Shown here piece after piece: positions 34,338 through 45,076 of a stretch of 64,000 nucleotides of DNA. The notes under the pieces are model-generated. The model worked only from the letters and a program-made list of their open reading frames with translations. It made no database searches and was not told where the DNA came from. A program made the position numbers and the translations under genes. Position 1 is the first letter of the stretch, and each line of letters opens with the position of its first letter. Source of the stretch: Sarocladium kiliense (lineage: Eukaryota; Ascomycota; Sordariomycetes; Hypocreales; Sarocladiaceae); NCBI GenBank assembly GCA_030734395.1, contig JAUZTG010000048.1:2170001-2234000 (forward strand), read 5' to 3'.

Positions 34338-36085
34338 ATGGTCGACTTCCTAAATAAGGTCCCAGATCATGGGTCCGCCCTCGTTGGCATCTGCTTGGTC
34401 ATATGTATACAAATAGCATTTCGACTATGGGGGAGTTTGGGAATGAGAGACGGACACGTCGTGAACAACAGAGTCGCACCCCTTGGAGAGACCGAGGCTG
34501 AGGGAGATGGGGAAGATGAGAAGGAATGGGAGGATGTGGATGATGACGAAGCAGTAGTTGAAGAAGGAGAAAATAGAGAAGAGGACGACGACGACGAAAG
34601 GGTCAATGAAGGACAAGAGCAAGAACAGGGGCAAGAATATGAGGAGGACGAGGAAGATGATGAGGAAGAAGACGACGAATGGGTCACTGATGATGTAGTC
34701 TCAGCCTCGGAGAACATCGTCGAAGATGAAGAGGCCAACGAAAACATGCAGCCCGAAGCTGACGATGGAAACCAGGAGCAAGACCCGCCCCAGTTGAATG
34801 AGGAGGAAAGGATGGAAAGGTTGAGAGCCGTGGTTCACCGTGACCGGGACGCCTTATTCCAGCTCTATCAGAACATTGCCAGCACTGGCGCGGCAGCCGG
34901 AGCAGCACCACCACCCCCAGCCGAACCCATTCAGGAGGAAGACAATCCTGCAAATGAGGAGGATGACAAGATATCCCTGGAGAGCGAGGACTCCGACTTC
35001 ATGCCAGAGTCGCCACCGCCCGCCCCTACTATCCAGCTCAGATATGACGACGTGAGATACACCCTCAGACGGAGAGTCACCCCCTGCGGTGACTACGAGT
35101 TGGATTTCTGGGCTCGGCGTCACCGGGAAAAGCACGGAAGCCACTTACTAAAAATCGAAGGTGAGTTATCAGTGTTGAGCCACCAAAGACGGAATATAGA
35201 CTGACCACAGCCACAGATCTCGATAGGGAAGACTTTGCGAGGATTGAGGGTACTCGCCAGCTTCATTTTCGGAATTTGGATGTTGTTAAGTGCGACTCAT
35301 ACCTCTACATCGCAGAAACCAGACGTCTCACCGCCAGGATCGGGTCCAAGTCCGACATCATAATCGTCGAAAAGTTGAAGAGGCTCATATCCATTCAAAA
35401 CGCTATGGTGAACGCAGATAGACCTGATCTCTCCCTGCAGCCCACACCAGCCGACGTCTTCTTCATGGAGGTTTATGAACAGCCACCAGGGAACCCGGAA
35501 GCCGTACCACCTCCTGCTGTGCTCATCACCGCTGGCAAAGCTGACTTGTCATTCGCGCCTGCTCGCCAAAGACAGGGGATCATTGAGACCGGATACCTCT
35601 TTGGACCATCAGGATGGCCTCCGCTGGTGATTGAATCAGGGCTGTTGATCGAGGAAAGCTCTCTCCTGAAAAAAGTTCGATGGTGGTTTCACGCATCCCA
35701 CGGAAAGGTCCGTGTGGTCTTTGTCGTCCACCTCGCTACTTTCAACGGCAACCCACGCAGAATTCGAATTGACCAGTGGACATGCGGCGACTATGGCTCC
35801 CGGATGCGCCTTGCAAACCGGGCCACCATCTGGCTACGTCCAGAACAGAGGTGGAGGACTTGGCCAGGGAACTTCACGGCTCATTCAATGTATGTCGACA
35901 CGGATGAGAAGATCCGCCCTATGGGGGACATTGGACTTGTCATACCGGGGGAGGAGGTGTTTGGACTCACCGCCAGGAACGGACAGCGGAGTCGAGATCT
36001 GAAAGGATTGGGGGCAGAGATGTGGAATAGCGCGACAGTTTGGAACGATTGTGCAAGTCATGAGTGGAGGCCTCGAAACGATTGA
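34338..36085 (+). CDS. N-terminally anchored acidic protein with possible PD-(D/E)XK-like domain
   Basis: Two exons, 34338-35160 and 35217-36085, giving 563 residues. A single hydrophobic span near the N-terminus (about 14-34, ALVGICLVICIQIAFRLWG) precedes about 170 residues of almost pure Glu/Asp/Gln (EDDEEEDDEWVTDDV). The C-terminal half looks folded: DLDREDFARIEGTRQLHFRN and then, near 410-450, PPLVIESGLLIEESSLLKKV, RWWFHASHGKVRVVFVVHLA and IRIDQW. From memory, many uncharacterised fungal proteins share a pattern of the form LVIExG-SES-L-WW-S-G-V-IV-I-W, which has been likened to restriction-endonuclease folds. The assignment is inference. No housekeeping family fits, so this is probably a lineage-variable gene. 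Confidence 0.75.
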
Positions 36086-36953
36086 GAGCGAGTTATCAAG
36101 AATGCGTTCATGGAGATCTGTGGCATAGTCAGCGTCTGCTATTGGCGACTATCTCCTCCCATTCTCATTACTTACACTTGATTGACAATCATTGATCCAG
36201 CAGTTTTATTCAAATTCACACCACCTGAGTGTGGAAATGAATGACTCCAACGATCAGTCTGAAGATACAGAAGTTCGGGTTCTCTCTGAAGTCTGCGGTC
36301 ATCGGCATTTGACGAGAAGACCTTCGAGCGCAGACCTGTGCTCTGACCACCATTCGCTGCCTAGTTCATGAGCAGTAGCAACATCATCGTAGGTCTCAAG
36401 GCAGCAGGAGCTTCGACTCGAGGGTAGTAAAAGCCATTTCGAGGGGTGTAAGTGGTGCAGGGTAGTCCAGCAAGCACGACACGTGACCCGCTCTCCATGA
36501 AGCTCACTGCATCGACCAACTCAGGAACCCACCTCCGCCACACAAGCGAGACGACAAGGGGGAACAAGAGGCTCCATCTCATCACCCAAGAGATCGTCAC
36601 CCTGGTCAGCCTAGTCAGTCTCCAGCTCCGGAGCCCGTGAATTATTATTTTGGCGGACCCAGGAGGCACAACCCCCCCCTTATCTTGCTTCGTACTCATC
36701 CTCACCTTTGTCTTCAACACCCTTTCCTTGAACTTCTCTTTCGTCTCCAATCTGCTTCTGTCTTAATATTTACCAATTGCCCGACCACAGTCACTCTTTA
36801 GTACTTCCTTTTCCCACCATTCCCTCCAACGTCCTCCTGCACGACCACTTCCCAGGAAGCAGGATTCGCCCGCACCACCCCATCCTCGATTGAGCCAGAT
36901 CACACGTCCAGACGCACGCAACACACACACACACCGTACCCTCGACACACCCA
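36086..36953. promoter_or_regulatory. Intergenic region and leader of the UMP/CMP kinase gene
   Basis: No gene seen; the minus-strand frame at 36361-36750 has no motif. The right end is C/T-rich, then carries a CA repeat (about 36921-36933) just before the start codon. Confidence 0.55.
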
Positions 36954-37954
36954 ATGGCGTCCCGCATGCCCCTCCCACGTTTCCTGCTGTCGCGCCCTGC
37001 GGCCAGGACCTGCAGCGCAACCACGACGTCACCTGCTCGTGTCATGCTGCGCCAGCAGACCAAGTACCACAACCGCTTCTCTTCTCAGCAGCAACGATAC
37101 TACTCTGAGCCTCCAAAGACCGGTAACGCCAGCAAGGTCAAGTTCTGGCCTTTCCTTGCCCTTATTGGTGTTACTTCCCTGGGTTACGTGGGACTGGTTA
37201 ACAGACGGAAAGGTGAGCCGAATCCTGTCGCGAAGCCTCTCCCGAGATCCTTGACAGCTTGCTGATGATACCATCTTCAATAGACATGCCTGCCGTCGCT
37301 GCCCCCCAGACTGCGGGTCAACTCCCTGCCCCGGCCAAATCTACTCCTACCTTCTCCCCCTCCGATGTGACCGTCCTCTTCGTCCTCGGCGGTCCCGGCG
37401 CCGGCAAGGGCACGCAATGCGCCCGCCTTGTCGAGCACCACGGCTTCACCCACCTCTCCGCCGGCGATCTCCTTCGCGCCGAGCAAAACCGCCCCGGCTC
37501 CCAATTCGGCGACCTGATCCGCGACTACATCAAGAACGGTCTTATCGTCCCCATGGAGGTCACCGTCCAGCTGCTCGAGAACGCCATGACCGAGGCCATG
37601 CAGAAGAACGGCGGCAAGAAGGGCAAGTTCCTCATTGATGGCTTCCCTCGCAAGATGGACCAGGCGCATAAGTTCGAGGAGGCCGTGTGCCCTGCCAAGT
37701 TGGTTCTCTTCTACGACTGCCCGGAGGAGGTTATGGAGAGCAGACTGCTTGAGCGTGGCAAGACCAGCGGCAGGTCTGACGACAATGCTGAGAGTATCCG
37801 CAAGCGCTTCCGTACCTTCATCGAGACCAGCATGCCTGTCGTGGACTACTATGAGAAGGAAGGCAAGGTCATCAAGGTGGACGCCACAGCGCCACCAGAC
37901 CAGGTCTTCGACAAGACCCAGAAGTCCCTCAAGAGCCGTCTTGGAGACTTTTAG
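36954..37954 (+). CDS. ura6: UMP/CMP (uridylate) kinase with mitochondrial-type N-terminal extension
   Basis: Transfers phosphate from ATP to UMP/CMP in pyrimidine nucleotide synthesis. Two exons, 36954-37212 and 37284-37954, giving 309 residues. The kinase core starts near 112: P-loop GGPGAGKGTQCARLVE (122 onward), NMP-binding HLSAGDLLRAEQN, LIDGFPRKMDQA, and the lid RGKTSGRSDDN. Before it lies an Arg/Ser-rich leader (MASRMPLPRFLLSRPAARTC...) and one hydrophobic span (FWPFLALIGVTSLGYVGLV), about 85 residues absent from the minimal yeast enzyme. An in-frame Met right after the intron (DMPAVAAPQ) could start a short cytosolic form. No active-site changes seen. Confidence 0.95.
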
Positions 37955-38696
37955 AGGACATAGGACCTCGAGTGCCGAATATTTGGGGCTGGTTTGGTGG
38001 AGGCGATTTAATGGACATGATCAAACGGTTTGTTTGTACAATATGTCACAGCTAGAAGTTACGGAAGGGACTATTATAGACTTGTACGGACTTGAGAATT
38101 ACGTAGTTGCGGCAAAAGATCCAATCTACGTTCCCAAGCCTGTCACCTCTTCAACCTATCCCATGATTAGTAGTAAACGTATAGAACACCTTCAAATTCA
38201 GAAACATTCAGTCACAACCATATCTATCCAAACACATGGGATCTTCGAAGAATCCTCTTTCATTGTTAAGGCTTCGTCAAATTTCAGAACATGTATAGCG
38301 CAGAATAAGTTCAAGGCTAGCAGCCCCAAGTCTATGAGACACAACAGCCCCTGACTGTGCCAGCCATCTCTTCTTTCCCCTCTGCCCCTTTTCCTTCTGC
38401 AACATGAAGCAGCGTTGAGAAAGAGCATACGCCGCACGGCATGCCGTAAGATGGAAACCCTTCAGCGCCCCGCGTCCCTTTGTGATTTTTTTACCCTGCC
38501 CGTTCAGATCATGCGATGACTACGCAACAGTTGTCAAGATTCGTATCATGTTTCAACATGCTGCTTTTATGCCTCCCCACGCTTGCGTGCTCCATCCACT
38601 GTACTTGGCGCAGAAAGATTGTCAAATTTCATCATGACTCTCCTTTGCTTCCAATATCCTCACTGCCATACTTCCCTCACGTCTGCATCAAGTACT
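37955..38696. other. Convergent intergenic region
   Basis: Between the 3' ends of the kinase gene and the minus-strand eIF3m gene. The frame at 37635-38354 overlaps the kinase exon and is a shadow. No gene seen. Confidence 0.6.
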
Positions 38697-40087
38697 TCAA
38701 TCATCATTGTCGTTCCTCTCGCGAGGCTCCCGGGGTTCTCTGGGCTCGCGCTGCTGGTTACCCCTCCGCCTGTCCTGGGCGCGCTCACCACCCATACCCA
38801 GGCCGTTCGTCTTGCGCTCAAGCTCCTGCACCTCCCGCTCCCGCTGGGCCTTGGCGTTGGCTTGCTCCTGACGCAAAACGCCGAGGACGTTCTGCAGGGT
38901 CGTGCGCCAGTGGTCGACGCGGGTGGCAAGCTCACGGTACTGAGTCTGGCTGAAGACACGGTATGTGACCTTGTGGACGAGGAACATGCCACGCTGCTGC
39001 GAGAGCTTGCCCTCAACGAGGCCAGCACGGATAACATCGATGGCCCAACGCTCGACCTCCTCGGAGGGGATCTGAAGGGCCTTGGCGATGCGGGTGTACT
39101 CAAGCTCGCGGCTAGGGGTGGCGGCCGCAAGGCTGGCGAAGGTAAGGAGGCGCATCTTGCGGTGAAGACGATCGTGGTCGAGCTTCTGCTGGTCAACCCA
39201 GCCCTCGTGCTCCTCGTTGAAGTCGTTGTAGTCCTCAAGGTCCTGCTCAGCGAAGATATCGAGCAGCTGAGAGTAGATGGGGTGAGAGTCGCTAAGAGCC
39301 TGGACGCTGGGAACGGCGCGAAGGTCCTGGAAGAGGTAGTGAGTGGGGGAAAGGAGAGCCATCTTGACGGCACGGAGGGATAATCTTTGGGCGTCCTCGG
39401 ATGTGAGCTCTTCCTGGTCGTCGGCGTCCAGAGTGCGGAGAGCCCGGAGAATGAACTCATATGCTTGGCTGCGACTTGTTAGTTGACAATGTTTTGAGGA
39501 ACGGTCTTCAGAGCACTGAATACTCACGTCTCCTCTCCAGAGTCGAGGGCAACCTCGGCAACCTCCTCGTAAATCTGCTGCTGCATCTCCTCCGAAATTT
39601 CCCACTCGTCCATCCATCCGCCCATCTTCTCAAGGTAGGGCCTCAGCGCATCAAACATGGAGTGAGCCTTAAGGAACTTGAGAATCTCCATGAAAACCCT
39701 CGCACGGATCGGGCTTGAAGGCTCAAGGAGGTTGAAGACGGTCGTGAGCGCGTTCAGCGACAATGCTGGGCCGTGAACGGGGGAGTTGGCGAGAGGCTTG
39801 GCGAGGACACTGCAGAGCGTCGGGAGGTACTTCTTAGGATCCGCCGACTGCATGACGAGGTGGATCATGAGGTTCGAAGCCGCAGTGAACTCCTTCTCGG
39901 GGACGGTGTTGAGCCCTGAGGCAGCGGCGATGAGCTTGGCCAGCACTTCGTCCTTCTTAGGGTCCTTCTCGAGCAGCTGCTTCGCCTCCTCGGCCTTGAG
40001 GTAGTCAGCCATCTCCGCCGCGAGCTCCTCAAAGGAGCCATCGACGAAGAGCAGCTGCGGCTGCGTCTGGTTCTTTGCGGCAGGCAT
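38697..40087 (-). CDS. Translation initiation factor eIF3 subunit M
   Basis: Subunit of the eIF3 complex, which organises the 43S pre-initiation complex in the cytosol. Two exons on the minus strand, 40087-39528 and 39468-38697, giving 443 residues. The N-terminal helical repeat region (MPAAKNQTQPQLLFVDGSFE, SLNALTTVFNLLEPSSPIRA) and the C-terminal PCI domain at about 230-370 (KMRLLTFASLAAATPSRELE, YTRIAKALQIPSEEVERWAI, GLVEGKLSQQRGMFLVHKVT) are typical. The tail is Arg/Glu-rich with a repeated REPREPRE. I chose the ATG at 40087 because the family begins there; the frame stays open to an ATG at 40333, which would add 82 residues. Confidence 0.95.
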
Positions 40088-40767
40088 CGTGATGCGGGGT
40101 GAGCGCTCCGTCGAGGGGTTGCGCACGTCGTTCGAGTTTCGATCGGGGGAGGGGTTGCGATCCCAGGATGATAGATTGTGCTTCGTCCTCACACGGGAGA
40201 TTCCTTCCTCCTTCTCGGCAATGATCGAGATCCTGCTGTCGAAGATTCGCGCCGGGGATAGGGTTCGTCGCTGGTGTTTAACAGCACGTTCGGGCGAGGT
40301 CGTGGTGGTTGAAGCCTTTGCAGGGTCGGACACTAGAATAGCCCTTCCTGTGTGGTGGGGCTCCCTCTCTCTTGAGAGTCACCCCGCCGATTTTTCCTGC
40401 CTGCGCCTTTGTGTGGTCGTTGGTGAGAGATAAGCGCGATAAGGTAACGTGACCTCCACCTGGATTGGCGATGGCCTCACTCAGTCAGGGACTCTCTGTC
40501 GGATTATAAAGTTTACACATTTCATTGGTCGGCAACAGATTCTTGAGATCACTAGAGTAGATTTGAAACACTTTTGTATCATTGCAGCAGCAATTAGTAT
40601 CCGCTCATTATCCCAAATCATTAGAAATCAAGTGTCAAACGCCTTTGTACACCCGGCCGAGAGCCATACCGTACTCGCAAAGCCAGCACCGTGTACACCG
40701 CGTGAGAACCCCTTGGAATCCCCGAACCAATATAAACAGCCCTTCTCTTCGTTGAAGTCTCTGATAT
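40088..40767. other. Intergenic region, no gene recognised
   Basis: Upstream of eIF3m and downstream of the Chk2-like stop, both genes on the minus strand. 40088-40333 is an in-frame open extension of eIF3m. The rest is featureless. Confidence 0.55.
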
Positions 40768-43021
40768 TCACCGACCATTGAGTTTGGACTTGGGCTTTTT
40801 CGACTTCGTCACATTATCACCTACTGGGTAGATGCTGCCGCTGTCGTCACCAAAGAGCTGCTGATCGCCTTTGCCTCCCATCTCCATAAATTCTTGCGGT
40901 GCTCTGCTGCTGGCGGGCCCAGCTTCTTTGGCAGTGTTGGTAACTCGGTTCTTGTTCTTCGAGAACACCTTCACAGGCTCCTTGTGGTCGCCGACCGCCA
41001 GTTGTGCTGTTATTTGAACGGAGTTGAGAGAGGAGAGGAGTGTGCGTTCGCGGACTGGAGCTCTTCGGTTCACCTCAAGTCCGGCGACACCGTTGACGAG
41101 ACCGCCGGTACTGTCATTAACACTAGGCGCACTCTGCGTCAACCAGGGGTGCTCGAGACACTGGTCGATGGTGAATCTCCGTTCAGGATCAACCACAAGC
41201 ATGGAATCAATGAGATCCACTATGTGTCATTAGCATATACCAAACATCATGCTTCACCAGGTACACTTACAAGCCGGGTCGCCGACAGAGTCCCAGTAGG
41301 GCGAGGGGTAGTCGAACCGGCCGCTCTTGATTTGCTGGCTCAACGTGAAGGGGAAGTCACGAGAGTACAGCTCGTCCGAGAACGGTGGGAAGCCGCAAAG
41401 ACAGATGTACAGCACCACGCCAAGAGACCAGACGTCGACTGCCTTTGTGTATTTTCGTTGCTTAGTATCAGCGAGAATCTCCGGTGCAACGTAGCTAGGC
41501 GTTCCGCAAAGGGTTGTAGTGAATGACTCTTCGCCGATGATTTTGGCGAGGCCAAAGTCAGCTAGCTTGACATGCAGGCTCTTGTCAACCAAGAGAATGT
41601 TTTCTGGTTTGATGTCTCGGTGAACAATGTTCCTCTCATGCTGGGCGGAGTGTTAGTGTACGATCATGTGGTAAAGTGATCATATGAGGGTGACTCACCA
41701 GATACTTGATGCCCTGGAACAGTTGCTTGAACAGCTTCCGGGTCTCGTCCTCGGTTAACTTTTGACGCATGACAATGTAGTTGAACAGCTCTCCCTCTGG
41801 TGCCAGCTCCAACACAAGATACACTCGATCTCGCTCATTAAATGTATCTTTCAGACACAGAACATTCGGGTGGCTCACACCCATGAGCATCCCAATCTCT
41901 TGTTGCAGGCCTTCCGTCTTGGACCGTTGGTCCGAGCCGCTCGGTAGGGTGAAGATTTTGACCGCATAGCGCGTACCAGTGGCCTTTTCGATGCACAAGT
42001 AGACCTCGGCGAAATGACCCTTTCCGAGCTTCTCGAGGAGAGTGTATTGCTGTAGGAACTGGCTCGACTGTCGGCTTCGGGGATAGTGGAAAATGAAACG
42101 TGCGCTGCCACACACGGCGATCTCGTCTTGATCTTCTAGCTCACGACGTTGGTTGCGGCCAACGAGAGCTTCGTTGACGTAGGTGCCGTTGCTCGACAAA
42201 TCCTCGACGATAGCGACTGGCTCCGAACCCTTATTCTCGGTGAACAGGAGGCAATGGCGGTTTGAAATTGTGCCGTCCCGAACAACCACATCTGAACATA
42301 CTATTAGTCTGTTGAGCTTCTGGGATTGTATGCTGCGAGCTTACCACACTCAGGATGGCGGCCGATCAGGTAACCACCTGAAGACACTCCGCCAATCTTG
42401 CTCCGCTCGTATGCCTCCTCTTCCTTCAGCGTTGAAGCCTGATCGCCATGTTTTTTATGTTCAGCCTCCTTAGTCGCTGCCATCTGGACTTCATCTGGCT
42501 TCGGGCACGCGCTCCTCTTCTTCAGCACAAGGGGTTTGTCGCCATGTCGAGGGTCAAGAGGCACCAAGTAGCCCCAAATTCCCTCCTTGACTTCGTCGAC
42601 AACCTCGTCCGAGAGTGATGGATGCTTGTCGCCAACGTATTGGCTGAGGGGCTGTGTGTCTTGCGGTGGTGATGACAGAACATGTCCATAGGCTTCATCG
42701 GTCTTGCGGGGCGTCGCCCCAGCATCGGGTGTTCCGGTAGCCTCCTTGTATCGATCGTCTGAGCCGTCGGTATTGTGTGTCACAGGTGAAGGAAGCTGTC
42801 CTTTGTGTGATACGGGCGTCTTGTCCTTGCCACCGGGTTGGGACAGGCGCTCGGAACGTCGCGGCTTCTTGGAGTCGGTTTCGCCCTCAGGCAGTGAACC
42901 CTTTAGCAAAAGTTAGTGTTGGCGGCAAACAATTACGACATTACCCCAGACAGATAGGTCGAAGAGGTAGAAAACTCACGCGCTGCCGCTTCAATTGGCT
43001 CTTCTCGGTGCGAGGTGCCAT
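40768..43021 (-). CDS. Checkpoint protein kinase, Chk2/Rad53/Cds1 family
   Basis: Effector Ser/Thr kinase of the DNA-damage and replication checkpoint, acting in the nucleus. Five exons on the minus strand: 43021-42980, 42900-42345, 42291-41699, 41640-41271 and 41219-40768, giving 670 residues. After a disordered N-terminus with SQ/TQ-type sites comes an FHA domain at about 190-275 (GGYLIGRHPECG, GTISNRHCLLF, EDLSSNGTYVNEALVGR), then the kinase at about 285-560: LGKGHFAEVYLC, YAVKIF, HRDIKPEN with Asp near 406, ADFGLAK with Asp near 425, GTPSYVAPE. A basic tail (KSKKPKSKLNGR) could be a nuclear signal. Only one FHA domain is present, as in Cds1/Chk2, rather than the two of budding-yeast Rad53. 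Confidence 0.95.
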
Positions 43022-45076
43022 GGTGGTGGCCCCCCAGCTGATGTCTGGCAAGGCGTCTTTAGCAGTGATGCGTGCGCGCGCGCTGGGAGCCTTGCGGGAT
43101 TGCGAATCCAAACGAGATGGCAATGTTCAATCTCGGGTAAGATGGAAGAAAATCAGATGAGATGGACCGTGCAGATGCTCACGGAATAAGGAATATCGGA
43201 CGTAATACTGGCGGCAGTCGTTTGGAATGGGGTGATGGCACGCAAGAACCGGATGGGAGCCTGGAGGTGCTGGTTTGAAGGTTCCCTTAGCCTCGAAGGA
43301 CTGGGGCGGAGGACAGAGCCCTCAACCGTTGCGATGGCGCTGACTCCAGTGAGGCAGGGCGGCGTGGTCAAGACACGGAAACCCACAGCTGCAGCCTTCC
43401 AAGCCCGTTTTAGCGCACGTTCGGCTGCTGGACCCTGGTCGAGGGTGACTCTTGGACGCTGGTTCTGTTTGCTTTTGCTTGACCAGTTGATGACGAGGGG
43501 CTAGGACGATGACTCTTGACGTCGGGGCACTCTCTGGCTGTGTTTGCTTCTCACCGAAACCTAGGCTGGGATAGGTGGCAGGAAAAGGAAAGAGATCAAG
43601 GATTCCAAAGTAGTCTTGAATACGGGGATAAACCGCCTTAGTAACCGTGCATAAACAGCACAAACGCAGTGGACAGAAGACGATGGAAGACTGGTGCACC
43701 TGGCCCGATGTCTCTCGCTGCAGTCAGTGGATGAACAGTGGACGGAGTGGTCTCATCATGTGCGTCGATCCGGTGCAGGAAGAGTGTGCCTGTTCAGGCT
43801 TCTACCATGGCCATGCAGCACCGCCTCAACCACAGCGGCACGTAAGCCACAGGCCCGCTCCCTCAGCCACAGCATCGCCAACTTTCTCGATCGCTGCCTC
43901 GCATCTTCGATGAGCGCCAACTGCGAGATGTCCATGCACACGCTTGACCTCAGTCCCATGGCTTGGATGCTGGTTGTAGTGGTTCCCTGTCCTTCCATCT
44001 CAGCATAAGAAGGGTCCGCCCATTACGTCGTCGCGCATGCCCCTTAGTGGTTGGTCCCCTTATCTCGTCATTCCCCGGCGTCCGCTGCACCTGAGCGTCA
44101 GCCCGGCTGATCGCTGGGGGGATCGACCACACGTCCGAGTCACACGCGCTTGGTGTGAGAATGACTTGACACCAAGACTGCTCAGAGCCGTGCTCGTATT
44201 CAACATCGTCTCGAGACATTCACCAGCATCGTGTTTAGATCCCGTCATTCAGCACTTAGCGCCTGTTCATATCATCCAGCACTTCTGCTGTGCGTCATAG
44301 TTCCCTGATGCCAAGTCCATGTCAACACGGACGATTTACCATATGTGAACCTTTCCTTAGCGACCCTGCGTGTTGCTAAGGCCCATTCTAGTTGCTCTTC
44401 TGGTTGCTTTTCTTGTTTCTATTCTTCCTAATCCATTGTTTGCGTTCTCAGGTGGTGCTCTTGTCACTCATTTAACAACCGTTCTCGGGCTGAGCGCAAG
44501 TGTAATATTGCCTAGAGTCCAGTCCTGTTGGAAGTTGCTCGCACACACCTGAGCCTGGAACTTTATACACATAGTCATGTTTTCAACATCTTCCTTTTAG
44601 CATTCTATCTTTGGAGATGAATTCGACCAAAAGTCTACCATGGCTGCCTGTAGTCACCACCAAAGTCCCATCATAGTTTCTCCACAGTCACAGCGATCCT
44701 GCAATTGTCCACTTGCTCTCGGGCCACATACATTAATGAATTATGCGTGCTTTCACTACCATTACCGTATTGCCTGCATGACCACATTGTGTCTCCTGTA
44801 CGTGAGCTGTGTCATGCGCCAAACGTCGCCGCCTAGAACGCCAAGCTACAAGCAGCGTGCCAAACCATCCTCGCTACCGCGCAAATCCCAAAGCCTTCGA
44901 ATCCAAATACCGTCTGTCTTCCCCCATTGTGTATGCAAGATGCTCGCTCAATCAAAAGAACCAACCCCACAACTTGTGCTTGAGCCGATGCTCGACCCCG
45001 AGCTCCTGTGTCCTGATAAGCGATCCAAGTGGTGACAGAGCGTAAAGCCTGCCAATCTGGCCCAGAAATCAGGCTC
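43022..45076. other. 2-kb intergenic region, no gene recognised
   Basis: Upstream of the Chk2-like gene and downstream of the BAR-PH-ArfGAP stop. Only short frames without motifs occur; the frames at 43232-43504, 43694-44008 and 44640-45035 on the plus strand look like chance. Confidence 0.55.

Noticed and set aside
38583..39383. 266-codon plus-strand frame
   Set aside because: Antisense of eIF3m coding sequence, no family resemblance.
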